Assembly (NCBI GenBank): GCA_965202795.1 | Contig: OZ241848.1 | Location: forward strand, 1,240,001-1,304,000 | From: JACOND01 sp965202795 | Lineage (GTDB): Bacteria > Bdellovibrionota > Bdellovibrionia > Bdellovibrionales > UBA1609 | DNA: 64,000 nucleotides | Reading direction: 5' to 3' | Part shown: positions 45,801 through 53,610 of the stretch, in pieces | Layout: each line of letters starts with the position of its first letter | Position numbering within the stretch: position 1 is the stretch's first letter | Made by a program: the position numbers and the translations under genes | Notes under the pieces: model-generated | Told to the model about the DNA's origin: nothing | Databases searched by the model: none | The model's input: only the letters and a program-made list of their open reading frames with translations

Positions 45801-45900
45801 AATAATGCCCGTCCGCAGGCTTCATGAGCGCCGCCCCGGCCGCTGGCGGAAAAAACATCCCAAAAAGCGGAGAGCTTAGGCAAAAAAGCCGGAACATCAT
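42847..45900 (-). CDS. Outer-membrane beta-barrel protein with an N-terminal zinc metallopeptidase domain
   Basis: The 1017-residue protein has a signal peptide. A gluzincin-like peptidase follows with LLIHEMAHLYQ (HExxH at residues 130-134) and a downstream SFIMEGHAVLLES that probably gives the third zinc ligand. The middle part (about residues 290-560) has beta-propeller-like strands (NIYFLASDKKSPPELVTVNR). A low-complexity acidic linker rich in Glu, Asp and Ala follows around residues 570-650. The last 350 residues alternate polar and hydrophobic residues and end in Phe (WGFWTDLDAF), as outer-membrane barrels do. It starts 25 bases after the transporter gene, in the same direction, and the methylase follows. 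Confidence 0.75.
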   Translation of the reverse strand: MMFRLFCLSSPLFGMFFPPAAGAALMKPADGHYLKQDVSDRTELIFSEDHKSLGPLLLQSIGQVESEYQKIFPLPRHYRKSHIVFRSSREQRSIGSAKMLPLPAAHIYPAPMEVMDRFAFYNWHLDLLIHEMAHLYQMSVQTDVSRWMSYFLPKSLFLFVYPNLASHSFIMEGHAVLLESLYGSGGRLFSGWTRAFVFAQLKEGISLSRIFRQRAHPFSGMEKYHHGGYFFSYLLEKRGMRAVNSFFDFSSRNIVFPFGYFAVNRAFKKSMGKSLASLFNGYHRAALPMARAQKSSSAPALLRSHISPPMNSSGKNIYFLASDKKSPPELVTVNRKTKKIRRRKTDLPEGKIFLIGGDYHSAGSGRTGTFLHQFSLFKEGFSPLREYRSKYVQDIRGGQILSMDSKEGLAEVRLELNGKFYSQTHSSAVLDHKGRPCYFRQKGGLRTLYRGKTALRSFKSYYAFPVEADETGIYFISATKYGSGLFVFRSGEVWRLSPSDTIVSARKLNEKGEFLVSEIGPESYEYKIIQASPAPEEPFLYKYAFEKIPLGGGASSGRAAKAAKQRSPAMAEEALEEDFLEGEAALAARLKEEEDDFLEGADLDSLTAKEKALSARRPAGSSPAPRGPAEGGYAPRPYNPLENLRFQGSRLQFLAFQPARARLMLRAAFEWTDPLELDSLRARFFLSSDGLRPAAGAQRGFSLSYINKRGRTNFRLKASHEIRSLSMDIGLGKTLRYLDILKEADLWERRGVFGGFAGRRKRPFARYADSSLHAAAQRPLFRTENWRLSFIKQAVLSAKQFNNEGPWRLSINHTGRLLLQSQKTYPCAFSDYRDAALSLMYNVIHVRDEKKKTGYETYSSGGALLFYETEAWRDIYLTFAGQLRRKIWSKGARRLFFSGSDPFLPFSYHSFWQDQLFNLDQAGARIQKALNLPAYHLWIPLSIRRWAPFAGASMASVQKGPEQKRFSLLNGFLGAEFELSLNHNVIGKAGLAGGHIWRKGQKRPSFAWGFWTDLDAF

Positions 45901-45924
45901 GAGGGATCGCGCTCTCGGCGGGCG

Positions 45925-47259
45925 CTATAGGTTTTTTAAATTTTCGCTGATGTCCGCGCCCTCTTTTTTGGCGAGATAGAGGGCGGCGACAGAATCCCCC
46001 GTTACATTGACGACTGTCCGGCCCATGTCCATAAGGCGGTCGACTCCGAGAATCATGGCGATGCCCTCCGGTGGAATGCCGAAAATCACAAGGGCTGACA
46101 TAAGTATTGGAATCGAGGCCCCCGGCGCGCCGGCAATCCCAACAGAGGTGATGACCACAACAGCGGCCAGAAGAATTTGATTGGTCAGGGACAGATCAAT
46201 CCCGTAAATTTGAGCGATAAACAGGGTTGCCGCCACTTCAAAAAGGGCTGTGCCGTCCATGTTGACAATAGTCCCTATGGGGACGCTGAAGTTGGCGATG
46301 CCAGAGGGAACGCCAAAGCGCTTTTCCAGAGTGTCTATGGTCACCGGCATGGTGGCGCTGCTGGAGCTGGTGCTGAAGGCTGTTGAAAAAACAGGAAACA
46401 TCCCCTTGTAGAATTTGTAGATCCTGCTAAAGGGGGCCTTGGCCAGAAAAATCAAAAACAGGCTGTAGGTAAACAGGCCATGAAACAGCAGCCCCCCGGA
46501 GGCGACAAGAATATAATCTATGGTTTTTTTTATTGAATCCAGGCCAAACATGGAGACAACAGCGGCCAAAAGCGCCGCCACGGCATAAGGGGCTGTCTTC
46601 ATAATCCAGCCGATGATTGTGATGGAGAGGTGTGAGAGCGCGGTCATAAACTGAATAAACGACTCCCTTGGAGGGCCTTTGGGCATATAAAGAAGCCCCA
46701 GCCCAAAAATCAGAGAGACAAAAATCACAGCCAGCATATTGCCCTCTCCAAACTCATCAATGATGTTTCTCGGTATGACTCTCGTCACAATGCCCGGCCA
46801 CATGTCTTTGCTGACCATGGAGCTTTTTTCCTTCAGAGAGGAGAGCTTGGACTGCATGGTTTGAGCCTCCTCCCGGACTTCGCCTGTTGTGATGCTCTCC
46901 CCCGGCTTAAAAACATTTGTGAAAACCTGGCCGATGGTGATGGCGGCCACAGTGCTGCAGAGATAAAACACAAACAGCCTTCTGCCGAGGCGCCCGATGC
47001 TGCCGCCCGCGCCGCCAAAATTGGCCACTCCAACCATAAGGGAGCTGAACACCAGGGGCACAACCACCATAAACAGAGCCTGGAGAAAGGCATTCCCCAC
47101 AGGCCAAAAAAGATTGTTGGTTATTTTTTGGGACAAAGGGCCAAAAAACGGGTCTTCCTTCCAGTAATTAAACTGGATTCCTATAAGAATCCCGGCGATC
47201 AGCCCGATAAAAATGCCCCAGCCGCTGACATTGACGCCTTTTTTCATGCTTTTTTTCAT
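45925..47259 (-). CDS. Dicarboxylate/amino-acid:cation symporter (DAACS family)
   Basis: The 444-residue inner-membrane transporter of the GltP/DctA family imports glutamate, aspartate or C4-dicarboxylates with protons or sodium. The family signatures are the serine-rich loop FSTSSSSATMPVTIDTLE, the cation-site helix GTIVNMDGTALFE, the second hairpin GIAGAPGASIPILMSAL, and the substrate-binding helix RLMDMGRTVVNVTGDSVAAL. A GGAGG lies six bases before the first ATG, which fixes the start. The gene is divergent from the glycosyltransferase and leads an operon with the outer-membrane peptidase. Confidence 0.92.
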   Translation of the reverse strand: MKKSMKKGVNVSGWGIFIGLIAGILIGIQFNYWKEDPFFGPLSQKITNNLFWPVGNAFLQALFMVVVPLVFSSLMVGVANFGGAGGSIGRLGRRLFVFYLCSTVAAITIGQVFTNVFKPGESITTGEVREEAQTMQSKLSSLKEKSSMVSKDMWPGIVTRVIPRNIIDEFGEGNMLAVIFVSLIFGLGLLYMPKGPPRESFIQFMTALSHLSITIIGWIMKTAPYAVAALLAAVVSMFGLDSIKKTIDYILVASGGLLFHGLFTYSLFLIFLAKAPFSRIYKFYKGMFPVFSTAFSTSSSSATMPVTIDTLEKRFGVPSGIANFSVPIGTIVNMDGTALFEVAATLFIAQIYGIDLSLTNQILLAAVVVITSVGIAGAPGASIPILMSALVIFGIPPEGIAMILGVDRLMDMGRTVVNVTGDSVAALYLAKKEGADISENLKNL

Positions 47260-47355
47260 GCTTTGCCTCCGCTGCCCAGCCGGTTTGTTAAAGGCTCCGG
47301 CTTTCAGAGCTTCGCTGCATTTGCCCTTACCGCCATTATCAGAGAAAATTTAACA

Positions 47356-48951
47356 ATGTCAATCCCCCCAGCAAACAGGACAAAAGGCCGGCCCCGCTGG
47401 TATCAGCTCAGAACAGGGCGGGCGGAAAAACAGGAGGCTTCCCTTTATTTGTTTGGAGGGCTTTCGGATCAGGAGGAAAAGCCGATCGCGCAGATCAAGG
47501 CCGAGGCGGAAAAGGCTTTTCGCGCCGGCTATCACAAAATTCTTTGGCCATGGAATTTTATTTTTCACAGCGCCGCGGGGGAGATTTTTCGCCTTGCGCG
47601 GGACGATCCCTCCCGGCATGCCCTTCAAATGCGCGGGATCCGGCTGGATGAGTTTAAAAGCCGGGCCAGAGAGCTTGCCGGCCTGAGCGGGGGGCGGCGG
47701 CTCCCCTGCATGGCGGATCTGCTTTATGAGCAAAGCTCTCCGGCGGCAGCGGCTTTTTGCGGGGCCGCTTTTTCGGACTTTCAGCTGACGATCCCGGCCC
47801 GCCGCGGCATCAATCCAAAAGAGCTGCTTGAGAGCCTTCCAGAAGCGCTCCGCCCCCGGCTGCATATTCATTTTCCTGTCTTTCACAAAAAGCATCCTCT
47901 GCTTTTTTCGTCTCAGGAGATGTATGATTTTCTCAAAGAGCGGTTTTGCCCCCCGCCCCCCATTGATGTTTTCAGCCTCTCCGCGCCGCCGGACCTGAAG
48001 CTGGAGCCGGAAATTGAGCCGGAGGCCGCGCATGCCCTCCCCTCTTCAGACATTCTGGCCTCTGTTGTGATTCCCTCCTATAACAGCGGCGGGGAGCTGA
48101 TGCTGTGCCTCCGGCATCTGGCCGCGCAAGCCATGCCAAAAGAAAACTTTGAGGTGATTGTCACGGATGACGGCAGCTCCGACGGAACTTCAGACATGCT
48201 GCTCCAGGCGGATTTTTTGCGGCGGATGAATTTCAAGCTGATCCGCTTTCCGAGGGAGCGGCCCCGGCGCGGGATTTTTGGCCCCTTGGGGGATCACCGC
48301 TTCCGGGCCGGCATAGCCCGCAATTTGGGGGCAAAGCATGCCCGCGGCGAAGTTTTGGCTTTTCTGGACTCGGATATTCTGGCCCCTGCCAGCTATTTGC
48401 GCTCAGTGATTGAGCTGCTTGGCTTTAAATCCCGGCCAAAGCCGGGCGGCGGGGCTTTGCCGCCCGGGCTGTCTGAAAGCGCGGCGGATGTTATCCAGAG
48501 CCCGCGGCTTCATCTAAAGCGGCTGGCGCCAGGGGATTATGAGAAAATTGATCCGGCGCGGCACACCTTCGTCAAGGGGGATGGCTACTGGGAGCGCTTT
48601 TACAGCTCCGCGGCGGACTGGAATCAGAGAGCCTTGCCCTGGAAATACATTTCCACAAACACTCTCAGCCTGAGAACAAAGGACTTCAAACAGGCGGGAT
48701 GGTTTCGCAAAAACCACACCTGCTACGGCTTTGAGGACACAGATCTGGGCTGGCGGCTTTATCAGGGCGGCCGCAGGTTTTACCTCAGCCCCCTGCCGGC
48801 CTATCATCTGCCGCGCAGATCTGAATTTTTACACTTTCAGTTTGTCAAGCGATACCTTTTGGGGCAGGCGGCCAGCATCTTTTTCCACAACACCCACTGT
48901 CTGGAGGCTTATGAGGAGTTCAGGGGCCTGATCCAAAAGCGCGGGCTGTAG
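47356..48951 (+). CDS. Family-2 glycosyltransferase with an N-terminal extension
   Basis: The 531-residue protein has a GT-A fold domain from residue about 230: ASVVIPSYNSGGELMLCLRH, EVIVTDDGSSDGTSDMLL, the DxD-like LAFLDSDILAP, and FEDTDLGWRLYQGGRRFYLS near the end. The N-terminal 220 residues (SLYLFGGLSDQEEKPIAQIK and similar) form a separate domain with alpha/beta character, perhaps a degenerate TIM barrel. Such enzymes add sugars to surface polymers or proteins. I chose ATG at 47356, just after the divergent start of the symporter gene; the frame runs open further upstream, but over the other gene. Confidence 0.8.
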   Translation: MSIPPANRTKGRPRWYQLRTGRAEKQEASLYLFGGLSDQEEKPIAQIKAEAEKAFRAGYHKILWPWNFIFHSAAGEIFRLARDDPSRHALQMRGIRLDEFKSRARELAGLSGGRRLPCMADLLYEQSSPAAAAFCGAAFSDFQLTIPARRGINPKELLESLPEALRPRLHIHFPVFHKKHPLLFSSQEMYDFLKERFCPPPPIDVFSLSAPPDLKLEPEIEPEAAHALPSSDILASVVIPSYNSGGELMLCLRHLAAQAMPKENFEVIVTDDGSSDGTSDMLLQADFLRRMNFKLIRFPRERPRRGIFGPLGDHRFRAGIARNLGAKHARGEVLAFLDSDILAPASYLRSVIELLGFKSRPKPGGGALPPGLSESAADVIQSPRLHLKRLAPGDYEKIDPARHTFVKGDGYWERFYSSAADWNQRALPWKYISTNTLSLRTKDFKQAGWFRKNHTCYGFEDTDLGWRLYQGGRRFYLSPLPAYHLPRRSEFLHFQFVKRYLLGQAASIFFHNTHCLEAYEEFRGLIQKRGL

Positions 48952-48994
48952 CCCCAAAGGCGCCGCAAGCCGGGGGAAAAATCCTGACAAAACA

Positions 48995-49017
48995 GGAACA
49001 GCCTTAATGGCTGTCCC
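48995..49017. terminator. REP-like hairpin between convergent glycosyltransferase and rpsT
   Basis: GGAACAGCCTTAATGGCTGT followed by CCC forms a stem of eight pairs with a TTAA-type loop. It belongs to the dispersed palindrome family and lies between two gene 3' ends, so it could serve both as a terminator or transcript stabiliser. Confidence 0.5.
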
Positions 49018-49028
49018 AATAAACAGGC

Positions 49029-49298
49029 TTAAGGGGAAAAAACAGAATGCGCTTTGGCTGAGAAGCGGGATTTTTTGCGGCTGGCGGTGTTTGGCTTGAT
49101 AACCCCCCGCTTTTTTGCCCGGTCGGCCAGGCGAAAAAGCTGATTCAGGCCTTTTTCGGCGGATTCCCGGTTTTTGGCGGCCAGGTCTTTTCGCAGGCTT
49201 TTTTCACAGGTCCTGAGGGCGGAGCGGATCCTTTTATTGGCCTGGGCCTTTCGCTTTGAGGAGCGAATGTATTTTTTTGCCGATTTGTGGTTTGCCAA
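49029..49298 (-). CDS. rpsT: Ribosomal protein S20
   Basis: The 89-residue protein of the small ribosomal subunit binds 16S rRNA. It starts ANHKSAKKYIRSSKRKAQAN and ends with the conserved KRGVIKPNTASRKKSRFSAK block. The start codon is TTG with AGGAGG six bases upstream. Escherichia coli rpsT also starts with UUG, which is linked to autogenous control there, so the feature may be functional. It is convergent with the glycosyltransferase and divergent from murJ. Confidence 0.95.
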   Translation of the reverse strand: MANHKSAKKYIRSSKRKAQANKRIRSALRTCEKSLRKDLAAKNRESAEKGLNQLFRLADRAKKRGVIKPNTASRKKSRFSAKAHSVFSP

Positions 49299-49444
49299 AA
49301 CAGCCTCCTGAATGCTTAATTTATAAAGACATTAGCGCGGAATTTTAAAAAAAAGCAAGCTGTTTTTTAAAAAAACCGCCCCCGGAGCCGATTTTTGCAG
49401 CTTGTTTTTGGGGGCCTAGCCTTGAAAAACCGCCGAAAAATAAC

Positions 49445-51115
49445 ATGAATCAGCCTGACAGCCAGCTTCAAAAGCCGCTTAAAAAGCTGTCTTCGGGGCA
49501 GGCCGCCGCGCGGCAGGCGGGCCGCATGTCGGCGGGGACGCTTGTCAGCCGCGGGCTGGGCTTTGTCCGGGACATGCTGATCGCCGCGCTGTTTTCCCGC
49601 AGCGAAACCGATGTTTTTTTTGTCGCCTTCCGGTTTCCCAATTTTTTTCGGCGGTTTCTGGGAGAAGGCTCGTTTTCCGCGAGCCTCACGCCGGCCATTG
49701 CCGAAACCCTTGAGGAAAAAGGCGGCCGGGAGCGGGCCAGGGCCTTTTACTCCGCGCTTTTCGCCCTCCTTTTTTGCGCCACCTCTTTTTTGACTGTTTT
49801 GGGGATGGTTTTTATGGACCGCATTATGGAGGCTTTATTTGGCGGCTCCCCCTACGCGCTTGTCCCGGGAAAGCTGGAAAAAACCATCATCGCGGGCCGC
49901 ATCGTCTTTATTTATTTGTTTTTGGCCAGCGCTTACTCTTATTTTATGGCGGCGGCGCAGGCTTTAAAGAGCTTTTTTCTTCCCGCTCTGGCCCCGGCGC
50001 TTTTTAACGGCTGCCTGATCGCGCTCGCCCTGCTGCCTCAAAGCTGGTGGCCCTTTCCGGCTCTGTCCCTTGCCTGGGCTGTGGCTCTGGGCGGCCTGGC
50101 TCAGCTGGGGCTGGTTTTGTTTGTCATTTGCAAATTGAAATTCTGGCCCCGTCTGGGATTTTGGCGGGATTCTCAGTCCTGGGGCGCGGCCAAAAAGGTT
50201 TTGAGGCGGTTTTTTCCCGCCGCGGCCGGGCTTTCGGGGCTGGCTCTTATTGGCCTGATCAATGTGTATTTTGCGGGCTGGCTGGAGGAGGGCGCCCATA
50301 CAGCCATTTATTACGGTGACCGGCTTATGGAGCTGCCCCGATCTCTGATTGCCCTGAGCATTGGGATGGCTTTGATTCCGGAGCTGGCCCGGCTGCGGGC
50401 GGCCGGGGATTCTGCCGGTTTTTTTCAAACCGCCGGCCACTGCATGGATCTTTCCCTGTTTTTGACTCTGCCATGCGCCCTGGTTTTTCTGCTGGCCCCC
50501 GCGCCCATTATTGAGGCGCTGTTTCAAAGAGGGGCTTTTGACGGGGCGGCAGCGGCCAAGACGGCCATGATACTGCGCGTTTATTCTCTGGCCCTTGTGT
50601 TTTCGTCCGCGGCGAGGATTTTCTCCTCCTGTTTTTTTGCCGCCGGCAAAAACTGGACAGCAGCGCTTGGGAGCGGCCTTTATGTGGCCATTCACGGGGC
50701 GCTGGCCTGGATCTTGACTCCGGCTTTTGGACTGGCGGGGCTGGTTTGGGCCACGGCGCTTTCCTCCGGCTTTCACGCTCTGCTTCTGTGGGGGCTGATG
50801 AGCCGCTGTGTGGGGCAGCTGCCTCTGCGCCAGACAGGCGCGCGGCTGCTTCGGACAGCTCCGGGGCTTGGCCTTCTGGCCTTGGCGCTTTTGCTCCACA
50901 AGCCCCTTCTTGATTTTTTGTCCGCTTTGGGGGCGGCTTTGGGGGCGGCTTTGGGATATGAGGGCAGCCTGGTTTTTTATGAGGCCGGCCGCGCGCTTTC
51001 GCTTGGCTTGATCTTGCTTGCCGGCGGCGGGCTGTATGTTTTGTCGGGGATCTTTTTTAAGCACCCCATGGCCGGGGAGCTGAGAGATCTGCTGAAGTTA
51101 AAGGCGCCTGTTTGA
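49445..51115 (+). CDS. murJ: Lipid II flippase MurJ
   Basis: The 556-residue MOP-family transporter flips the peptidoglycan precursor lipid II across the inner membrane. It has about fourteen hydrophobic helices. The N-terminus has the family signature SAGTLVSRGLGFVRDMLIAA with ALFSRSETDVFFVAFRFPNF (usually ...SDAFFVAFRIPN) and FFRRFLGEGSFSASLTPAIA. The Arg and Glu residues shown as essential in E. coli MurJ have candidates here. It is followed 22 bases later by hflX with its own AGGAGG, so they are likely co-transcribed. Confidence 0.95.
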   Translation: MNQPDSQLQKPLKKLSSGQAAARQAGRMSAGTLVSRGLGFVRDMLIAALFSRSETDVFFVAFRFPNFFRRFLGEGSFSASLTPAIAETLEEKGGRERARAFYSALFALLFCATSFLTVLGMVFMDRIMEALFGGSPYALVPGKLEKTIIAGRIVFIYLFLASAYSYFMAAAQALKSFFLPALAPALFNGCLIALALLPQSWWPFPALSLAWAVALGGLAQLGLVLFVICKLKFWPRLGFWRDSQSWGAAKKVLRRFFPAAAGLSGLALIGLINVYFAGWLEEGAHTAIYYGDRLMELPRSLIALSIGMALIPELARLRAAGDSAGFFQTAGHCMDLSLFLTLPCALVFLLAPAPIIEALFQRGAFDGAAAAKTAMILRVYSLALVFSSAARIFSSCFFAAGKNWTAALGSGLYVAIHGALAWILTPAFGLAGLVWATALSSGFHALLLWGLMSRCVGQLPLRQTGARLLRTAPGLGLLALALLLHKPLLDFLSALGAALGAALGYEGSLVFYEAGRALSLGLILLAGGGLYVLSGIFFKHPMAGELRDLLKLKAPV

Positions 51116-51137
51116 TGATCTGCATAAGGAGGCCCGC

Positions 51138-52436
51138 TTGAATATTGTCAAAAAAGGCCAGACTGTTTTTTTGGTCAGCGCCGCCCGGAAAGCCGGCTCC
51201 GGCAGGCTGGATGAAAGCCTTTTGGAGCTTGCTGAGCTGGCGGCTGCCGCCGGGCTTCGCCCTTTAAAAACATTCAGGCAAAACTTAAAGCGCGCTGATC
51301 CATCATGGCTGATTGGAGAGGGCAAGCGAAAAGAGCTGGAGGAAAGCGCGGCGCAGCTCAGGCCGGATTATATTGTTTTTGATCATGCCTTGTCCGGGGT
51401 TCAAATCAGAAACCTGGAAAAATCCCTGAAGATCCATGTTTTGGACAGAAGCCAGCTGATTTTGGAAATTTTTGCCCAAAGGGCGCAAAGCCATGAGGGC
51501 AAGCTTCAGGTGGAGCTGGCGCGGCTTTTGGATCAGATGCCCCGGATGACGGGCGCCTGGCTGGGATCGCTTTCCCGGCAGGGCGGGGGCGGAGCGGCCC
51601 GCGGCCCCGGCGAAAAAGCTTTGGAGACCGACCGCCGCCAGGCCAGAGAGCGGATCAAGCGGATCAGGAAAAAACTGGAAAAAGTCAGAAGCGCCCGCCT
51701 TCAGCGCCGCTCGGCGAGGCAAAAAAACAAAATTCCGTCTTTTGCCTTGATCGGCTGCGCAAACTCCGGCAAAAGCGCTCTTTTAAACCGGCTGGCTAAA
51801 ACCTCCGCAAGGTCTTTTGCGAAGGTAAAAAATCAGCCTTTTACCACTTTGGATCCCAAAACCAAAAAGTTTTTTATTCCCGGACCCCCGTCAAAAGGCC
51901 TGACAGCTGTTGTCACTGACACTGTGGGCTTTATCAGAAATCTCCCGCCCCATTTGATTTCCGCGTTTAAGGCCACTTTGGAGGAATCCGAGGCGGCTGA
52001 TGTCATTCTGCATGTGATTGACACAGCCAGCCGGACGCGAAGCCGGCAGATGAAAGTGGTTGAAAGCCTGATTGAGGATTTTGGATGGCAGCCAAAGCCT
52101 GTTATTTATGTTTTCAACAAAATTGACCTGCTGCCGGCTGAGCGGGCCGGCCTCCCCGCCCGGAAAAACCAGGCGGCTTTGAGCGCAAAAACCGGAGCCG
52201 GCATGGATGCCCTTTTTGCAAAGATGCGGGAAGCTATAGGCGGCCTGCCGGAGGATGCGGAGCTTTATTTTTCCAAAGGCGAGGAGCATAAAATCCAGCA
52301 GCTGGCCCGGCAGGCTGAAATACAAGATCAGCAGGCTTCTGAAAAAGGGGCTTTTTGTTTTGCCAAAATCCCCCGCCGCCATATCAGCCGCTGGAGGCCC
52401 TATATAGCCGCTGCCAAAAAACTCACAGACTGTTAA
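51138..52436 (+). CDS. hflX: Ribosome-associated GTPase HflX
   Basis: The 432-residue protein has the HflX N-terminal domain (RADPSWLIGEGKRKELEESA; YIVFDHALSGVQIRNLEKSL; VLDRSQLILEIFAQRAQSHE) and the Gly-rich linker SRQGGGGAARGPGEKALETD. It also has a G domain with G1 GCANSGKSALLNRL, G3 DTVGFIRNLPPHLI and G4 YVFNKIDLL. HflX splits stalled ribosomes and can act as an RNA helicase. The start is TTG with AGGAGG four bases upstream. Its 3' end overlaps the convergent ATPase relic by four bases. Confidence 0.95.
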   Translation: MNIVKKGQTVFLVSAARKAGSGRLDESLLELAELAAAAGLRPLKTFRQNLKRADPSWLIGEGKRKELEESAAQLRPDYIVFDHALSGVQIRNLEKSLKIHVLDRSQLILEIFAQRAQSHEGKLQVELARLLDQMPRMTGAWLGSLSRQGGGGAARGPGEKALETDRRQARERIKRIRKKLEKVRSARLQRRSARQKNKIPSFALIGCANSGKSALLNRLAKTSARSFAKVKNQPFTTLDPKTKKFFIPGPPSKGLTAVVTDTVGFIRNLPPHLISAFKATLEESEAADVILHVIDTASRTRSRQMKVVESLIEDFGWQPKPVIYVFNKIDLLPAERAGLPARKNQAALSAKTGAGMDALFAKMREAIGGLPEDAELYFSKGEEHKIQQLARQAEIQDQQASEKGAFCFAKIPRRHISRWRPYIAAAKKLTDC

Positions 52437-53005
52437 ATGATTTTGCGAAAGCCGGCCGGCGGGATATCCCGCTCCAAATAAGATTTTATAAAATCCTGCC
52501 GCCAGCTGAAGCTCGCGCTTAGATCCCGCGCCAAAAAACTTTCGGGAAAGCCGCCGCGAAGCCACAGCTGGCGCAGAGATTTTGCTCCGGCCTCGGCGAG
52601 GTTAAAGGCGGACAGCTCAAGAAAGCTTATGCGGCCGGCCAGGCTTTCCGAAGACTGGCGCAGCAAATCTCCAGAGGCGGAGCCTAAAATCAAAAACCGC
52701 CCGGCCCCGCGGCCTTTTCTCCGGCCCTCATCAATCAAGCCTCTCAAAATCATGAACAGATCTGGCATGCGGTGGATTTCATCCAGGATAATCAGCTTGT
52801 CCATCCGCTGGGAAAGAAACTCCAGAGGATCGCTCATCTTTAAAAGATCAGCGGGGGATTCCAAATCCAGATAAACGGAGGGCCGCTTTTGGGCTATGGC
52901 ATGGGCCAGTGTGGTTTTGCCGGACTGCCGGGGGCCAAGAAGCGCAGCCGCCGGCTGGCGCCCCAGGGCTTTTTCCAGAAGGGGGGTTATCTCTCTTTCA
53001 ATCAT
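52433..53005 (-). pseudogene. AAA ATPase of the DUF4143 family, 3'-truncated
   Basis: The 190-codon frame (MIEREITPLLEKALGRQPAA) matches the N-terminal half of AAA_14/DUF4143 proteins: Walker A LLGPRQSGKTTLAHAI, Walker B KLIILDEIHRMPDLF, the arginine-rich sensor region RFLILGSASGDLLRQSSESL and the hallmark FLELSAFNLAEAG with SWRQDFIKSYLERDI. Full-length members are about 380-400 residues with the DUF4143 domain following; here the frame stops at FRKII where it meets the end of hflX. It is therefore a 3'-deleted relic. An ATG at 53122 upstream gives a less likely longer start. Confidence 0.8.
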
Positions 53006-53160
53006 CCTTGCATTTTTGCATATTGGATCCAAATATTCAAGGATAAATCCAGTCCAGAATTTCGGGCCAAAAGCCGGCAGATCCCGGCTTTCCGGCCGGA
53101 TATTCTCCCCCTTTTGTTTCAATTTGAGACAGAATTAAATTTTTTTTTTAACATTCCATT

Positions 53161-53177
53161 TATCTCAGTTTGAGACA
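53161..53177. promoter_or_regulatory. Possible operator, palindromic TATCTCA-GTT-TGAGACA
   Basis: An interrupted palindrome with 7-base arms (TATCTCA and TGAGACA, six of seven complementary) lies upstream of the ATPase relic. A second half-site, ATTTGAGACAG, stands 45 bases to the left (53122), and TGTCTCA recurs at about 53270. A bound regulator is plausible, but none is encoded beside it. Confidence 0.3.
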
Positions 53178-53240
53178 GGCTGCGCGTTTTGCCGGGGGGG
53201 GGGGAGGGGAGGGAACCTCTCTTTTTCCGCCGCGGGGGCT

Positions 53241-53292
53241 TAAAAAAAACCGCCCGCTCCGCCCCCATCTGTCTCAGTCAGGCGGTTTTTTC
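53241..53292. terminator. Bidirectional hairpin with A and T tracts
   Basis: AAAAAAAACCGCC and GGCGGTTTTTT form a 10-12 bp stem around a loop of about 26 bases. The tract reads as T-run on either strand, so it probably terminates transcripts toward the cas locus. A G11 run lies just upstream (53194-53204). Otherwise 53006-53425 holds no gene. Confidence 0.55.
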
Positions 53293-53425
53293 TTGAAATA
53301 ATGCATTTTGCCATGTTAGGCTGGATTTTGCATTGCCGCGCCGCCTTGAGCTTGTTTTTTGCCTGCCTCAGGCGGGCTGCCGCGCCGGGGCGCGGGGGCA
53401 GGGGGCAGGGGGCGCGGGCATTTAT

Positions 53426-53490
53426 ATAAGGAGTCCATAAGCGTTTCAGATGGCATGATTAGAAGCTTCTTTTTAAAGCCTTCTTTAAGC
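53426..53490 (+). mobile_element. Internally deleted IS630 relic upstream of cas9
   Basis: ATAAGGAGTCCATAAG at 53426 matches the left end of the IS630 at 23.9 kb (TTAAGGAGTCCACAAA). Then ATTAGAAGCTTCTTTTTAAA with GCCTTCTTTAAG (to 53490) matches the transposase 3' end (24975-25008). Nearly the whole element is missing between the two parts. Cas9 starts 120 bases downstream, so the relic lies in or next to its promoter region; TATATATATAAGG at 53537 is a -10 candidate. Confidence 0.7.
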
Positions 53491-53610
53491 ATTAAGCATG
53501 CTGTCCAATCGGAATATCTGCGGCATCGCTGACATTGTATATATATAAGGGGAAAAGCCCGGCAGACCCAGACAAAGCCGGCATAGAATCATAATAGAAG
53601 GAGGATTTTC

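Noticed and set aside
46861..47355. 165-codon N-terminal extension of the glycosyltransferase
   Set aside because: It lies over the divergent symporter gene; family-like sequence starts at 47356.
53006..53122. Upstream start for the ATPase relic (ATG 53122)
   Set aside because: Family similarity begins at MIEREITPLL; the earlier part covers the operator-like sequence.
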